Assembly: GCA_009760855.2 (NCBI GenBank)
Contig: WPIO01000063.1
Location: 34,501 to 98,500 of the forward strand
Length of the DNA: 64,000 bases
Source of the DNA: Cristatella mucedo
Taxonomy: Eukaryota > Bryozoa > Phylactolaemata > Cristatellidae
Reading direction: 5' to 3'
In this document: in pieces, positions 23,836 to 34,602 of the stretch
Numbering within the stretch: the stretch's first letter is position 1
Layout: every line of letters starts with the position of its first letter
Program-made: the position numbers and the translations under genes
Notes under the pieces: model-generated
Told to the model about the DNA's origin: nothing
The model's input: only the letters and a program-made list of their open reading frames with translations
Databases searched by the model: none

Positions 23836-24819
23836 TACCATTTTATGTTTCACCACCCTCGCATAGCAAGGACAGTTAAACAAGTAGCAGTTTCGTTAAA
23901 CTTGAGTGACAATTTGGCTAGCACATTCCAGCGACGGTAATTGCTGGTTCAACTCCCCATCTGGGTCTTTCAATAGCGATGGTGATTTCAATGTTTGGAA
24001 TCGGGTGGATAAATCAGTAGCCTCAACTGGATTGTCCAAGATGCTTTTGTGCACGTCCAGCAGGTAGCCTTGAGGTCAAGCACCAGGCTGACTTTCACCA
24101 ATTCATGCTGCCGAACACCTCGATTGCCTAAAACTTGGAGTAAAACGATTTGTGTTATTTTGACACAAGACAGCCACAGCAAGCACATTACGAACTGCAT
24201 TCATTTTATCTTGCATGTGCTTAACGATTATTATATTAGATTATTATAGCTTCTCCCTCAGCCGTTACTCAGTGGATTCCCGGTTTAGCAGGGAGGCCTT
24301 ACCCTTGCAATGAATTTTCCAGCCCTATCAACATATTTGTAGCCACAGCCGAAAATTGAAAGCCCAGGCTCAACCACTTATATATTTAGAAACGCCCAGT
24401 TAACTGTTGTAGTTCACTCATCCGACCGATTGAGTGACGTCAGGGCCTCGCAGCTAACGGCTGCTACCGGCAGCGTTTCTATATACCACCCAAAAACAAC
24501 ATCCCTGTTCAAACATTCAAAAAACACATCCCTCATGAAAAGCCAAAGGTTGCTAAAATGTTAGAACGCTAAAGTGTTACGCCATGGTCACCAAAACCTA
24601 GCCGACTCTGCTGCTATTAGTTCACTTCCTTTTAGGCTTTCCATTATACCCGAACTAGGTCGCTAAACGAGGCACTCCGGGCACAGCGTCTTGAGGGCGA
24701 TAGTCCTGGTGAAGAATACTTTGAAAGACAGACGTAGGTTCTACACCTGGAGAACTAGACAAGACTACAGGGAGGATTTTACACAGAAAAACATTCATTG
24801 TTTAACAATCCCAGCCATT
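23836..24819. other. Spacer between unit A and the LINE body
   Basis: Homology to unit B stops here. No coding sequence is recognised. A tRNA B-box-like stretch (ctggttcaactccccatc) occurs near 23945, without a convincing tRNA fold around it. Confidence 0.4.
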
Positions 24820-26535
24820 GTTTATGCATTTCAATGTTTAGGGAAAGCTTGAGAAAGCATACAAAAGATCAGGACTGACTGTCTGTCGACAGAGGACTAC
24901 TGTAGGTCATACCAATCGATCCTAAAAGGCCGAGTCCAGCTTTCTGTAAAAACATCGGTGAATCACAGATGCACAATCCAAAAATGCAGATTTCGACGAT
25001 CAACCGTCTCCTCAACCGCTCCCAGATTAGCTCCTTACCTGATGATACCTGCGATGATCTAGCTGATCGCTTTAACTTCTTTGTCCGGAAGATAGTTAAG
25101 ATCAGAAAGCCCATCCCTGCGATGGCTGCATCCCCCTAGAATTGTGTCCCTTGATTCTTGGCTGCAATTCAATGTCTACATTCAAGCAGATCAGTAGTGA
25201 TCTCGTTATGAAGTTCATATCCTAATCATAAAAGACTACAAGTCTTTTGGACCCTATTCCCACTGTCATGCTCCTACGTTGCATTGATCTGCTGCTGCTG
25301 TGCATAACTAAAATAATTATTATGTCATTAGCCTCCGGTCATGTATTACCACCTTTAAAAAAAGCTGTGGTCAGGCCGGTTCGCAAGAAAATGACAAATG
25401 ACCAAGAAAAGAGCAACTACCGCCCAGTCTATCTTCTACAATTCCTACCGACGACACTGGAACGAGTCGTGGCAGACCAGCTGAACTCATTTATTGAAAC
25501 TTCTAACCTTGCTAGTAAGCTCCAGTCTGGCTTTAGAGCTAATCATTCCTCAGAGTCAGCACTGCTTCGGGTGTACAACGACCTACATAGAAATGCAGAC
25601 ATGGGTAGAGTATCTCTGCTTGCTTTGCTCGATGTTTCGGCAGCTTTGACGCTATCGAGCACAATTTTTTTCTTGAGCACCTCTCTTCACGCCTGGGCAT
25701 CGCTGGCCCTGCTCAGCAGTGGTTCAGCTCATATCTCAGTGGGAGACTCCAGAGTACTGATGCGAACGGACAAACATCATCCGAGGTACCTCTAAAATGA
25801 GTACCTCCGGGCTCCGTGCTAGGTCCGGTTCTTTTCACGGTTTATACTCTCCCTCTTGCTCCTATGATTGCCAAGCACAATCTAGGTTTTCACTTCTATG
25901 CGGATGACACTCAGTTGTACCTTTGCTTTGATCCCTCCCAGCCTTCGAGCACCTCAAATTCTCTAAACTCACTTGCTGCATGCATTGATGACATCTGCAC
26001 CTGGATGGCATCAAATTTTCCAAAACTAAACGATGATAGTTTTATCATCGTTCCAATTTCGGAACCACAGAAAAACCATCTGTGGTTCCGAAATTGGAAA
26101 GGCTGACGCTTAAAATGAGCTCTACCAGCATATGTCCGGTTGAACCTGCACGAAATCTAGGTGTCATGTTCCAAAATGACCTTCCGTGAGACAGACACAT
26201 CAGTTCCACAATCAAGTCTGCTTACTTTCGTCTGCATAACGTTGCTAAAATTCGGATTTATTTAGATAATGATACCAGATATAAGTTGGTCTATGCATCT
26301 GTGACATTCTGTCTTGACTTCTGAAACTCGCTGCTTGCTGGCCTACCGGCCTGTGCAATCAGGTGCTGACAGCTGGTGCCAAACTCTGCAGCCAGGCTTA
26401 TGTATCACGAGCGTCGTCGCAGTTGCCACATCACATCACTTCTCGCCCACCTGCACTGGCTACCAGTCACGCAACGGTCCGACTTGAAGGTTTTGTCGCT
26501 CACTTTTAGGTTCCTCCATTCTGCAGCGGAGTTCC
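24820..26535 (+). mobile_element. LINE ORF2 reverse transcriptase body, most complete copy (family 1)
   Basis: Broken frames together give the order of a CR1/jockey-like ORF2. An upstream linker (INRLLNRSQISSLPDD, ADRFNFFVRKI) is followed by RT fingers (KSNYRPVYLLQFLPTTLERV, LASKLQSGFRANHSSESALL), the RT core [12 protein letters not shown] after VLGPVLFTVYTLPLA, and the C-terminal part (CHITSLLAHLHWLPVTQRSD). Several stops and frameshifts break it, so it is dead. The usual UTR and ATT tail are missing; homology to the 38221 copy stops near 26530, where a GC-rich element follows. No endonuclease domain was recognised. Confidence 0.85.
26029..26099. repeat. Paired perfect inverted repeats inside the LINE
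   Basis: A 10-base inverted repeat (26029-26038 with 26043-26052, loop gttt) is followed at once by a 20-base perfect one (26051-26070 with 26080-26099, loop aaaaaccat). Other family copies have ordinary coding sequence (KTNLLVMGKPSV) here, so the left arm appears to have been copied backwards from the right arm. Confidence 0.85.
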
Positions 26536-26639
26536 AGGTGTCGGAGTCTAATTCCCGCCAAACCCCGCCATACTCCAGCCTCGCTGCCGCTCGCCATGCC
26601 GCTGAGCTAGGGTAAGACGAGTGGCAGTCAGGTTAAACC

Positions 26640-27115
26640 CTTTATAATAACACATGCGCCACCAACAACAGGGGAACTAAACAAGTCTACAGGGAAAGGT
26701 CCTCTACAAGGTAAACTACCGGGGCGCGAGGCGATGCCGCAAGCGCGAATAAACGTGTTAATTCTCAGTCGGCTTCCACAGTTACACCGTCGCCGGCCTC
26801 CATCGCACCAGTACAAGCGTACGCCGTACAAGACCCGGCTAGCTGAGTATTCTGGGATAGGCGGGGCTGGCGTCCACAACAGTCGAGAGCTTCCGCCGAA
26901 AAAACGCGAGCACGCTGTCCCAAGTTCCGGTCGTCGGGCATCTTCCGCTAGCAGCAACTGCCCCTCAACCGGTCGAAAGCCGGCTGCTGCAACGGCGGTC
27001 CGATACCTCGTAGGGCGGTCGCTTAATGCTCACTGCCTTCCGAGTCAGTTTTTCCAGACTACGGAGAGAACTCGTATACTCTGTCGTGCATTTTAGCTCT
27101 TCTTATTGGTGCTTA
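26640..27115 (+). repeat. GC-rich dispersed element, plus-strand copy
   Basis: The part from about 26930 to 27110 matches the minus strand of 49190-49400 (shared: cttccgagtcag, gagagaactcgtatactctg against agagaactcgtttactctg, agctcttcttattggt). The region is richer in GC than its surroundings. The open frame through it (Arg/Pro rich) has no recognised domain. Confidence 0.55.
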
Positions 27116-27119
27116 TTGA

Positions 27120-28054
27120 TCGGGGGGGGGTGTGAATGGCGAGAGTTATCCCCACCCTTATATAGGAGTTCTATAGGAGTTATCTCCCTCAAAACACATT
27201 TATTGATATTTCTCATATACTTATCGACCGAAATGCATGCAAATTTGCGCAAACAACGAGGGCAACATTATCTTTTAATGTAACCATGGTACCACTTTGA
27301 CTTCCTGATGACCTGTAAAATTCAAGGTCAAACTTCGCTTCGGTCTATCACTTCGGTTATATTCAAACTGATTCATTACTATGCATTGTAGAAATATGTT
27401 GAACCTCTCAAAAAATGCAAAACACTTTTGTTGAGCCTGGATTTCTTCTAAAAAGTAAACAAAAACTGTTGTGACGTTAAAAAAATCACATTAATCAGGA
27501 AAGTGTAGATCGTGTGACTTTAAAGGACAGTGGCGCTATACTCACGTCACATACAACCAAACTTGAGAAAACCATGGGTCAAACAAGTTTACCAGAGCTT
27601 GTATTCAAAATTTCAAGTCTGTGTGACGATAGATTGCCAAGGCTCAAAACCTAACTGTTCAGGAAGCACAGTCCAAGTGGCGACCCTATAGCTCAACCAG
27701 CTGGCAGCACATAACATGATTTTTAAAAGCCCATAACCGTCATAAAAATATTGTCAATGCTGTCAATGTGTATTTCTGACGGATCATACATGTCACACAA
27801 CCATACATTTCAAGTTTATTTTATCACAATTATCAGAGATATGACATAAGCATTATAGCGAAGGTAGGCACGATGGCTCTCATACCGCCGGTAGTCAAAC
27901 CACCCAGGAGTCTGACCCCCGTTCGCCAAGCTATAAACGGCATTAATGAGAACTCCAAATCACCTCAATTTCCCTTAAGTAGAATCGAATCAAAAATTTC
28001 AGACTGATTCCAAGTGAACGACAAGCTTGCTCCATCCAAGTCTCCACGTGTTTA
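27120..28054. other. AT-rich stretch, no gene recognised
   Basis: Begins with a run of nine to ten G. No splice-supported frames or known repeats. In the antisense relative at 48820-49400 the sequences flanking this stretch are adjacent, so the stretch may be an insertion, or the other copy a deletion. Confidence 0.4.
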
Positions 28055-28205
28055 CAATAGTGCTATTCATGTCGTTTATCAAGCATGATATTACTCACCA
28101 TTCAGATGCGTTTCCCTTTGCAGCAAATGTCAAGCGCCTAGAAAGAGATTGCGTTCTATGAGGTCGCTTTATCAAGTGCATTATTATTATTATTATTATT
28201 ATTAC
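28055..28205 (+). mobile_element. LINE 3' tail fragment (family 1)
   Basis: Sense-strand tail only (tttatcaagcatgatattac, ctttgcagcaaatgtcaagc, tttatcaagtgc) ending in eight ATT repeats. Confidence 0.8.
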
Positions 28206-28879
28206 CACGCTGACAGTTCAGCAGACTAAGTGTGTTGCCTCCTGGATTATGGCCTCCAAAGAAGCCAGATAAACAATCCCACGATTCAGTAGGTGCAATG
28301 GTAATGGACTCGTTAGGTACGGCGGCCCCCAGCAGCAGTAAATTCTCAATTATCCCTAATAATTGTTTACTTACCAAAGAATAACGATTTCGGTTTCTGA
28401 GCTGATGTAAAAATACTAGTTTGATATGTTTCTTTTAAGTAAATTAGGAGTGGGCCTCGAAATGCCGTTTGCAGCCGGTTGCTATGGGCGGGGCGGGAAA
28501 GCAGAGGCGGGACCTAGGCTAATAGGCTAGGCCCCGGCCACTTGGGTTGGCGCTTTTACGATCTTGTTATATTACCAGTTGGACGTTCGATCTCGAGAGG
28601 ATGTGTCATTTTTTTAATTTAACTTATTTTTGGTAGTTTAAAGTTATATTCTGCCAGTCCGTTTAGGGCTGAATACCTTATATTTACACGATTCACCACG
28701 AACCTTCGGTTCAGGAGGTCAGGTTTAAAAAAACTGAGTTTGACATACTACTTCCGGTTTAAGTACGTCTTCCAAAATAATTTTATTGACCATGTTCCGG
28801 TCATCTGTCAACCACCATAATTTTGGATTGCATTTATAACGGGTTTCTTTTAGCAGGCAAATTCCCAAGACTGAAAATT

Positions 28880-29262
28880 GTTGACTATTCCTGACCATTC
28901 CCCCACCCCGAGAGCAACAACTCTTCGCTTGGAAATCCGGTCGAAAATGCTCATCAGTTGGTCCCGAATAAGGTAGGAACATTAAGGCAGCCCTGCTGCG
29001 AAGCTGTAGACCTTATGTGGCTATCAGTTCCTTTTAAGACTAAGTCTAATCATTTTTTTGGCGACACTCGTGCCGTATAGACATTAGGTCATTCGTTAAA
29101 TGGATTATAGGAATTTTGAACACTGGCTGAAACGCTCACCCATGCGATTGGAGCTTTTTGGCAAGCAGATTCAGTGTCTGCTTATTGAAAAGGTTAACTT
29201 TTTATATCAAAAGAATTAATTTATAAAATGTAGATATTATTGGAGCCTGCAAGCAGGTACAC
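28880..29262 (+). repeat. Dispersed element with a short conserved peptide, plus-strand copy
   Basis: Aligns over about 370 bases with the minus strand of 48820-49175. In both, the same frame carries a peptide starting at an ATG: here MDYRNFEHWLK, then FGKQIQCLLIE; there MDCSNFKHWLK, then LGKQIQSLLIE. This frame ends at a stop near 29219. It is probably a fragment of a transposon protein or of a duplicated gene; the family is not recognised. Confidence 0.5.
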
Positions 29263-29324
29263 AATATTTTCAAAGGAAAGTAATTTGGTATGGCTACATT
29301 AGCATGCCCAAAGTTTTGCATTGC

Positions 29325-29525
29325 AATAATAATAATCATGATACTACATTTTTATATAGCCCTCAGAGAACTCAATCTCTTTCTAGGCACTTTATATTTG
29401 CTGCAAAGGAAGCATGACCGAATGATTAGTAGTAGTATGCTCAACGGCAACAAGTATAACATGGTTAGAGGTGACATGCACAGGGTCAGAATGCAAATAT
29501 GGTTAGCTGCAGCATGCACAATTTC
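29325..29525 (-). mobile_element. LINE 3' tail fragment (family 1)
   Basis: Antisense tail (aataataataatcatg, then aatctctttctaggcac, atttgctgcaaaggaagc) with the UTR (ggtgacatgcacagggtcag). It ends about 95 bases before the left limit of unit B. Confidence 0.8.
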
Positions 29526-29624
29526 TAAAATAGTTTTGACTTGCCTGACCAATTGTACTTTTATTAGGGCAGCCAGTTTTAATCAGCTGTTTTTTCGAGT
29601 GCAGCGATCACCGGAGTTGCCATA

Positions 29625-29960
29625 ATATACAAACCTATGCCCTTACATCACCAGACGGATGTTTCGCGGATAAAGCTCTGTAATCACTCGCTGGCGAAAG
29701 GGATCACTGAATGCAATAGCCAAAAGCAGGACGATTAGCTTTTTACTTACATTCTAAGTAGAATATCGTACAACAGAATGTGAGAGCACACGGTTTACTC
29801 CAGTTATATTGATGCCGGTTAGGGACTTAAGATTCGCGATAGATCTGCTAACACGAATGCCGCCTTCAAAGCAGCCAGCTGTTGAGTTTCTAAAGTACAT
29901 CCGATAAATGCACGAACGTCTTTTAGACATTTACTGTCAGTTTTGATACCATTTAGCGGT
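29625..29960 (-). other. Unit B counterpart of the possible relic coding patch
   Basis: Homologue of 10745-11040. On the minus strand a 64-codon frame (CLKDVRAFIGCTLETQQL within it) is open, but the downstream part is interrupted. The protein family is not recognised, and it could be an old pseudogene or an untranslated conserved block. Confidence 0.25.
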
Positions 29961-30079
29961 CTCGGTAGATGGCAGAAAGCAGCGACCTGATCTACAGACC
30001 CGTACTGTTGCATTACAACTTGATGATAAGGGCTTGTTTTTACATTGCTTGGGGAAACAGGGAAATCTCAGCCAAGCTT

Positions 30080-30865
30080 TTAATAACAGGAATAAAAATA
30101 ATAACAATAATTATGCATTTTGTGAAGCACCCTCAGATAACTCAATCTCTTTCTAGGCACTTCTCCTTTGCCATAAAGAAGCACAATCGAATTTTAATAC
30201 TATTGGCAATAATAATAATGCACTTGATAAAGCGCCCTCAGAGAACTCAATCTCTTTCTAGGCGCTTTACATTTGCTGCGAAAGGAAACGCGATTGAATG
30301 GTGAGTAATATCAGGCTTGACAAACAACATGAATAGCATGCTTAGGAGTGACATGCACAGGGTTAGCATGCAAATGTGGTTGGTTGCAGCATGCACAGTG
30401 TCGCGTAAAGGAAGAATCACACGGACCAACTAAATTCTGCGATAAATAGTCGAATTTTGATTTTTTTTCAGCGTGGTCAAGTCAGGCAATTTCATGACGC
30501 AAGTAAGTCGAAAGTAAGTTCCACGCTTTGCAAGCATACGAACTAAATGCACGGTCTTCAAAGGATTTAAGGTTTGTACGAGGTATTGGTAACGATTAGA
30601 CTCCGAAAAGCGAGTGGTACGACGCTTAGCCTGGTGGGGGAGTAGACTTGACAGGGAGGCTGAAGCCAAAGAATGAAGAGACCTAAAAGTGATAAGCCAC
30701 AGAACCTTAAATGCGATGCTTTGCTTGACTGGGAGCCAGTGCAAGTTGGGGAAAAGTGGAGTGATGTAGCAACTGCCAAGCTCGCGACAGGCATTCCTAT
30801 CCACCGACCGTTGCACGACCTGTACGCGCCTGATTGCACCGGCAAGTGCTTTTCGGAAGGTTCAT
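30080..30865 (-). mobile_element. Two abutting antisense LINE copies in unit B (family 1)
   Basis: A short tail copy (about 30080-30205) is followed by a second tail starting aataataataatgcacttg at 30210. This second copy continues through UTR into the ORF2 C-terminus: on the minus strand FSPTCTGSQSSKASHLRF, LTFRSLHSLASASLSSLL and PLKTVHLVRMLAK. Unit A lacks it, which explains the roughly 0.8-kb change in offset between the units here. Confidence 0.8.
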
Positions 30866-32559
30866 ATACTGTTGAAAATCAACTTTGAGATCAGAATTTT
30901 TGCATTCACTCTTTAACTCACGGAAAAATTGTGCCTTTTTATTGCTGGTGTAAATACCGTGGATCTGACCGTTGCGCCTGGAAAGTGTCGTTAGGCAGCG
31001 ATTTAGACAGTTCATTGGATGGTGACGAAAGGAGCTCAACTTGCGATAATAATGAAATTGGTGTCGGTCTTTGTGAAATCATGGAATTGAGTGATACCCA
31101 GCGTGTGCCGGATACTGAAGATGGCCCGTGGAGGTCAAATCTAGCAAAGACCACCAAGCTGGGCGACTCACGATGTGATAGAAAATTAGTCAAAATGATA
31201 ACGTTTCGCATGCACATAAGACCCGTGCAATTCTGTTAACGCTATTTGTAGGGGTTGCGCTGGAATTCGATGAGAAACGCTTGATCAACCACGGTGGTAA
31301 TTTGTGTAATGCTTTTTCATTTGACCTATTACCTTGTAAAGTTTTCTCGTGAGTTCTCGTGTAATCTTGAGAATGACGCCTGTGTATAATGGAAATAGTT
31401 CTGAAATAATGGGAGGCAGGAAGAATCTGGCATCATGGGTTAGATGCGTTACCAATTATAAGGATTCCCCCTAAGCGACGATGGCTCTAAAGTTACCAGG
31501 GCATTACTACTGCGATACGATGCGCGACCTTGAGTAATCATAGTTTTTGCTTCCTCGTGGTATTCGGCATAATGGCTAGCACTTGTCTCGATTAAATTTG
31601 TGGTTTTGGACGTAAGATTTTAGAACGTTCTAGAATGTAAGAGTAAGGAAAATAATAGAAAGAATATCACTGGAACTGTGCGAAAATTGATTCTAGGATG
31701 CTGCAGGGTCGAGGCTCGGTTGGATATGCCGACGCAACCCAACAATCAATCTCTGCTCTTGGATTTTGGAGGTCTGCATTCGTCGTAGCCCTATTGAGTC
31801 TCTCGGACAATTCAGATCGGTATACCGATTTTCTTAGCTCCTCTCCCGAGCGTTTCGTTCATCAGTAGCTTACAGCTTCCTTTTCTAAATATTTAGGTGC
31901 CGTGAAGCATAGCTTTCGAATTGAGCTGGTGAAATCGAATTTTGATGTAAACGTGATAGTTACGAAGCCATAACTGTAATCACGTGAAGTAAGTTTCGAC
32001 GCTTTTTGTTTGGGCCAGAGTACTTGACTTGTCAGGAATTCAATTTGCAGTAGCCAATAGCCTTGCTCAAGTATGGATCTGTCAAAATATTTGGCCAGCT
32101 GTTGGACTTACAACTGTTAAAAAGGAAGAATTAACGCAATGCATCGATTTGGCCTATAAGCAGAAGCTACAGTCTACATCAATTCTCTGTGTGGCGCTCT
32201 TTTAGAAGTCCTGTCAGTCAGGAGCTCTGACTAATGTTGGATATTCGACAGGGTCTTGTGTTTCGCTTGCCTGCGGTTGCGATTGCGTGGTCCTTGCTCT
32301 GACTTGTTTGTAATGTGTCTCGCGGATGAATTTATTTTTGAAGACCGGAGTCTTAAAATGTGAACACGCCATAGGCTGACAACCCCGTCAGTGACCGGTA
32401 ATTTCAATCGTTTGGAAGTCATTTTTAAGGCGCAATAAATAAACATCCAAGTTAGTCTTCATACACAGGATAGTTCGTTAGAAAATTTCTTAGCGTTAAA
32501 TGCTGAAGCATGGGTAATTAAATGCAGTAACGACTAAAGCTATGGATCTCCGCCATTTT

Positions 32560-32850
32560 CTGACTCTACCACATTTTAAAAGAAACTAAAACGCATCTAT
32601 CACAGCATTATGTGGTTAAATGTGATTCGTCTTTTATGCACTTATGAGTCCTGACACTGTGCTTGCTGCCACCAACCATACTTGCATGCTGACTGAGTGA
32701 ATGTCACCCCCTAAACATGTTATTCTTGTTATTTATTGAGCATGCTACCACTACCTATTCGACCATGCTTTCTTTGCAACTGACTTAAATTGCCTAGAAA
32801 GAGAATGAGATCTCTGAAGGCGCTATATTAAATGTATTATTATTATTACA
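32560..32850 (+). mobile_element. LINE 3' end (family 1)
   Basis: Sense UTR and tail (acattttaaaagaaactaaa, acttatgagtcctgacac, tgaatgtcaccccctaaac), ending gcgctatattaaatgtatta with an ATT run. Confidence 0.75.
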
Positions 32851-33524
32851 TTTAGGGATGTTTAGGTGGTTGGTCGCCTTCCATAAGTTAAAAATGCGGT
32901 TACTAACAAATCAGAGCGTGCCAACAGTTTTCCTCACACAATTTATGTAAAATGGTCGAATTTTAGAACGAGCCACCACACGTTCCGATTTTTACCTTGT
33001 GAGTTCTGGAAAATTGGTGTGGCATTATCAAAGAATTCATAGCAGGCAGACATTGCAGCATTCACTATGCTTCTGTAGCACCAATCTTAGAAAACACTAG
33101 TCAACCCCCCCCCCCCCCGCGATTGCCTCTCCTCTTACGTGCATGAACTACTGCTGCCAACGTCGCAAGCCAGGCCGTGAGGCTGTTCGCTTTGTGTTAG
33201 GCGTACTGCATTGCCTCCAAGAGTCCATACCTCAAGTAGAGCTACAGGTGCATTAACCCATCTATATAGGCTACAAATCAGCCGACCTCAACCTCCAGCT
33301 CAAGTCAGGTTTTGTGGCTACCGTCTTTACCTTTTTATCTCCCCATTTGGAGCTGATCGTCGTACCATTAACCTTGCAACTATTGTCAAGGCCGATCCCA
33401 CCATGAGGAGAGAAGACGTTGACTTTTGGCTTCCTGATTAGGCAGGGTGCAGATTCTTACAAATTCACACACATTCCTCCACGTATACACATATTCCTGC
33501 TCACGCACAGTCTCTTCTAATTAA

Positions 33525-34130
33525 AGCGTGAAAGTCCGTCCGCTACGAGGCAAGATATCCCACTTACGTCAAGCGGAAAGATGGCGAAGCGTAGTCTTCC
33601 GTGACGGAGCGGCTATGGCTATGCGTAGTGAGTCCACATGCAGTAAGATTTTCGCACCGACTATAGTAAGAGCTTTCAAGAAGTGTGGCATTTCAAATGC
33701 AAAGGACGGAGCGAAGCATGTTATAGTGTATACAGCGAGTGACTGTGTCAATGTCAACAATGGCGTTTCCACCAAATATCAAGCTTGCGATATGAACGAG
33801 TTACTCGGAGAAGGTATCTGCACCATTCCTTGTGCAGAGGATAGCGATAGAGACGTGATTTTGAGATAGTTTTCGAGTAGTAGTGAGTGATTATTCTAAA
33901 TATTGGTGCTATTTTGTTTATTTAGTTGCTGAATACAAAATAATTTTCCTAAAACAATAGTCAAAAAATTTGGGGATGGTCAAAAACGGTATATGTGTAC
34001 GAGCAGCACACTGCCTGTGGATCTGCTTCGCTGATTCATAGTCGTTCCGCCACGGAAAACAAATCTGCGCCATCTTGCCGCTTGACGTAAGTGCACCAAC
34101 TTGCCGCGTAAACGGAAGGACTTTCTCGCT
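33525..34130 (+). mobile_element. Pogo/Tigger-like DNA transposon remnant with long terminal inverted repeats
   Basis: The ends are inverted repeats: agcgtgaaagtcc at 33525 and ggactttctcgct ending at 34130. The inverted similarity extends inward for about 110 bases (cttacgtcaagcggaaagat against the reverse complement of atcttgccgcttgacgtaag). Between them a plus-strand frame ends with TIVRAFKKCGISNAKDG and a stop at 33869, which resembles the C-terminus of pogo/Tigger-type DDE transposases. The catalytic core is absent, so this is a non-autonomous, internally deleted copy. It is not at the matching place in unit A. Confidence 0.75.
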
Positions 34131-34146
34131 ATATTTATTAGAAACT

Positions 34147-34340
34147 GCGTGGGTGTGTGTGTGTGTGTGTTAGTGATTGTGATTGTATGTATGTGTTTAC
34201 GTGTTTGTGTGTGTGTCTGTGCGTTTGCATGTGAGTTTGCATGTGCGTAATCGTGTGTTTGTGTGTGTATGTGTGTGTGTGTGTCTGTCTGTCTGTCTGT
34301 CTGTTTGTGTCTGTGTGTGTGTGTGTGTGTGTTAGCATCT
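34147..34340. repeat. (GT)n microsatellite next to the left junction of high identity
   Basis: GT-rich runs with (GTCT)n and interruptions, followed by gcgagcgtgcgagcgagc. Close homology to unit A starts 60 bases further on, at 34401. Unit A has no such tract at 13387-13446. The Cys/Val and Thr/His open frames here are repeat artefacts. Confidence 0.9.
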
Positions 34341-34596
34341 GCGTCTCTGCTTGGGTCTGCGTGCAAGCGTGCGAGCGAGCGTGCGAGCGAGCGTGCGAAG
34401 CCTCACTACTGTGCCGGCGAGTCTCCAATCGAAACTCCTACAGTTAGCAATAGGACTAGTGCAGCTGCAAGCTGCCGGGTATTCGACTTGGTGAGCACCA
34501 CTCTTTAGTAGTGAGCGTGTGCAACTCCGCCGCTTCACACGTGAGCTTGACCGTCAGTCTCTACTCTGATGTAATGACCTGGCTGGCCCCACAACG

Positions 34597-34602
34597 TAGA
34601 AA
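34597..34602 (+). promoter_or_regulatory. Mutated TATA-like box of ARIH2-like copy B
   Basis: TAGAAA stands at exactly the offset (20954) of TATAAA in copy A, in otherwise matching context (cgtagaaagagg). If the A motif is a real TATA box, B has lost it. Confidence 0.35.

Noticed and set aside
33211-33441. 76-codon plus-strand frame left of the pogo-like element
   Set aside because: No known motif, no splice context and no counterpart in unit A.
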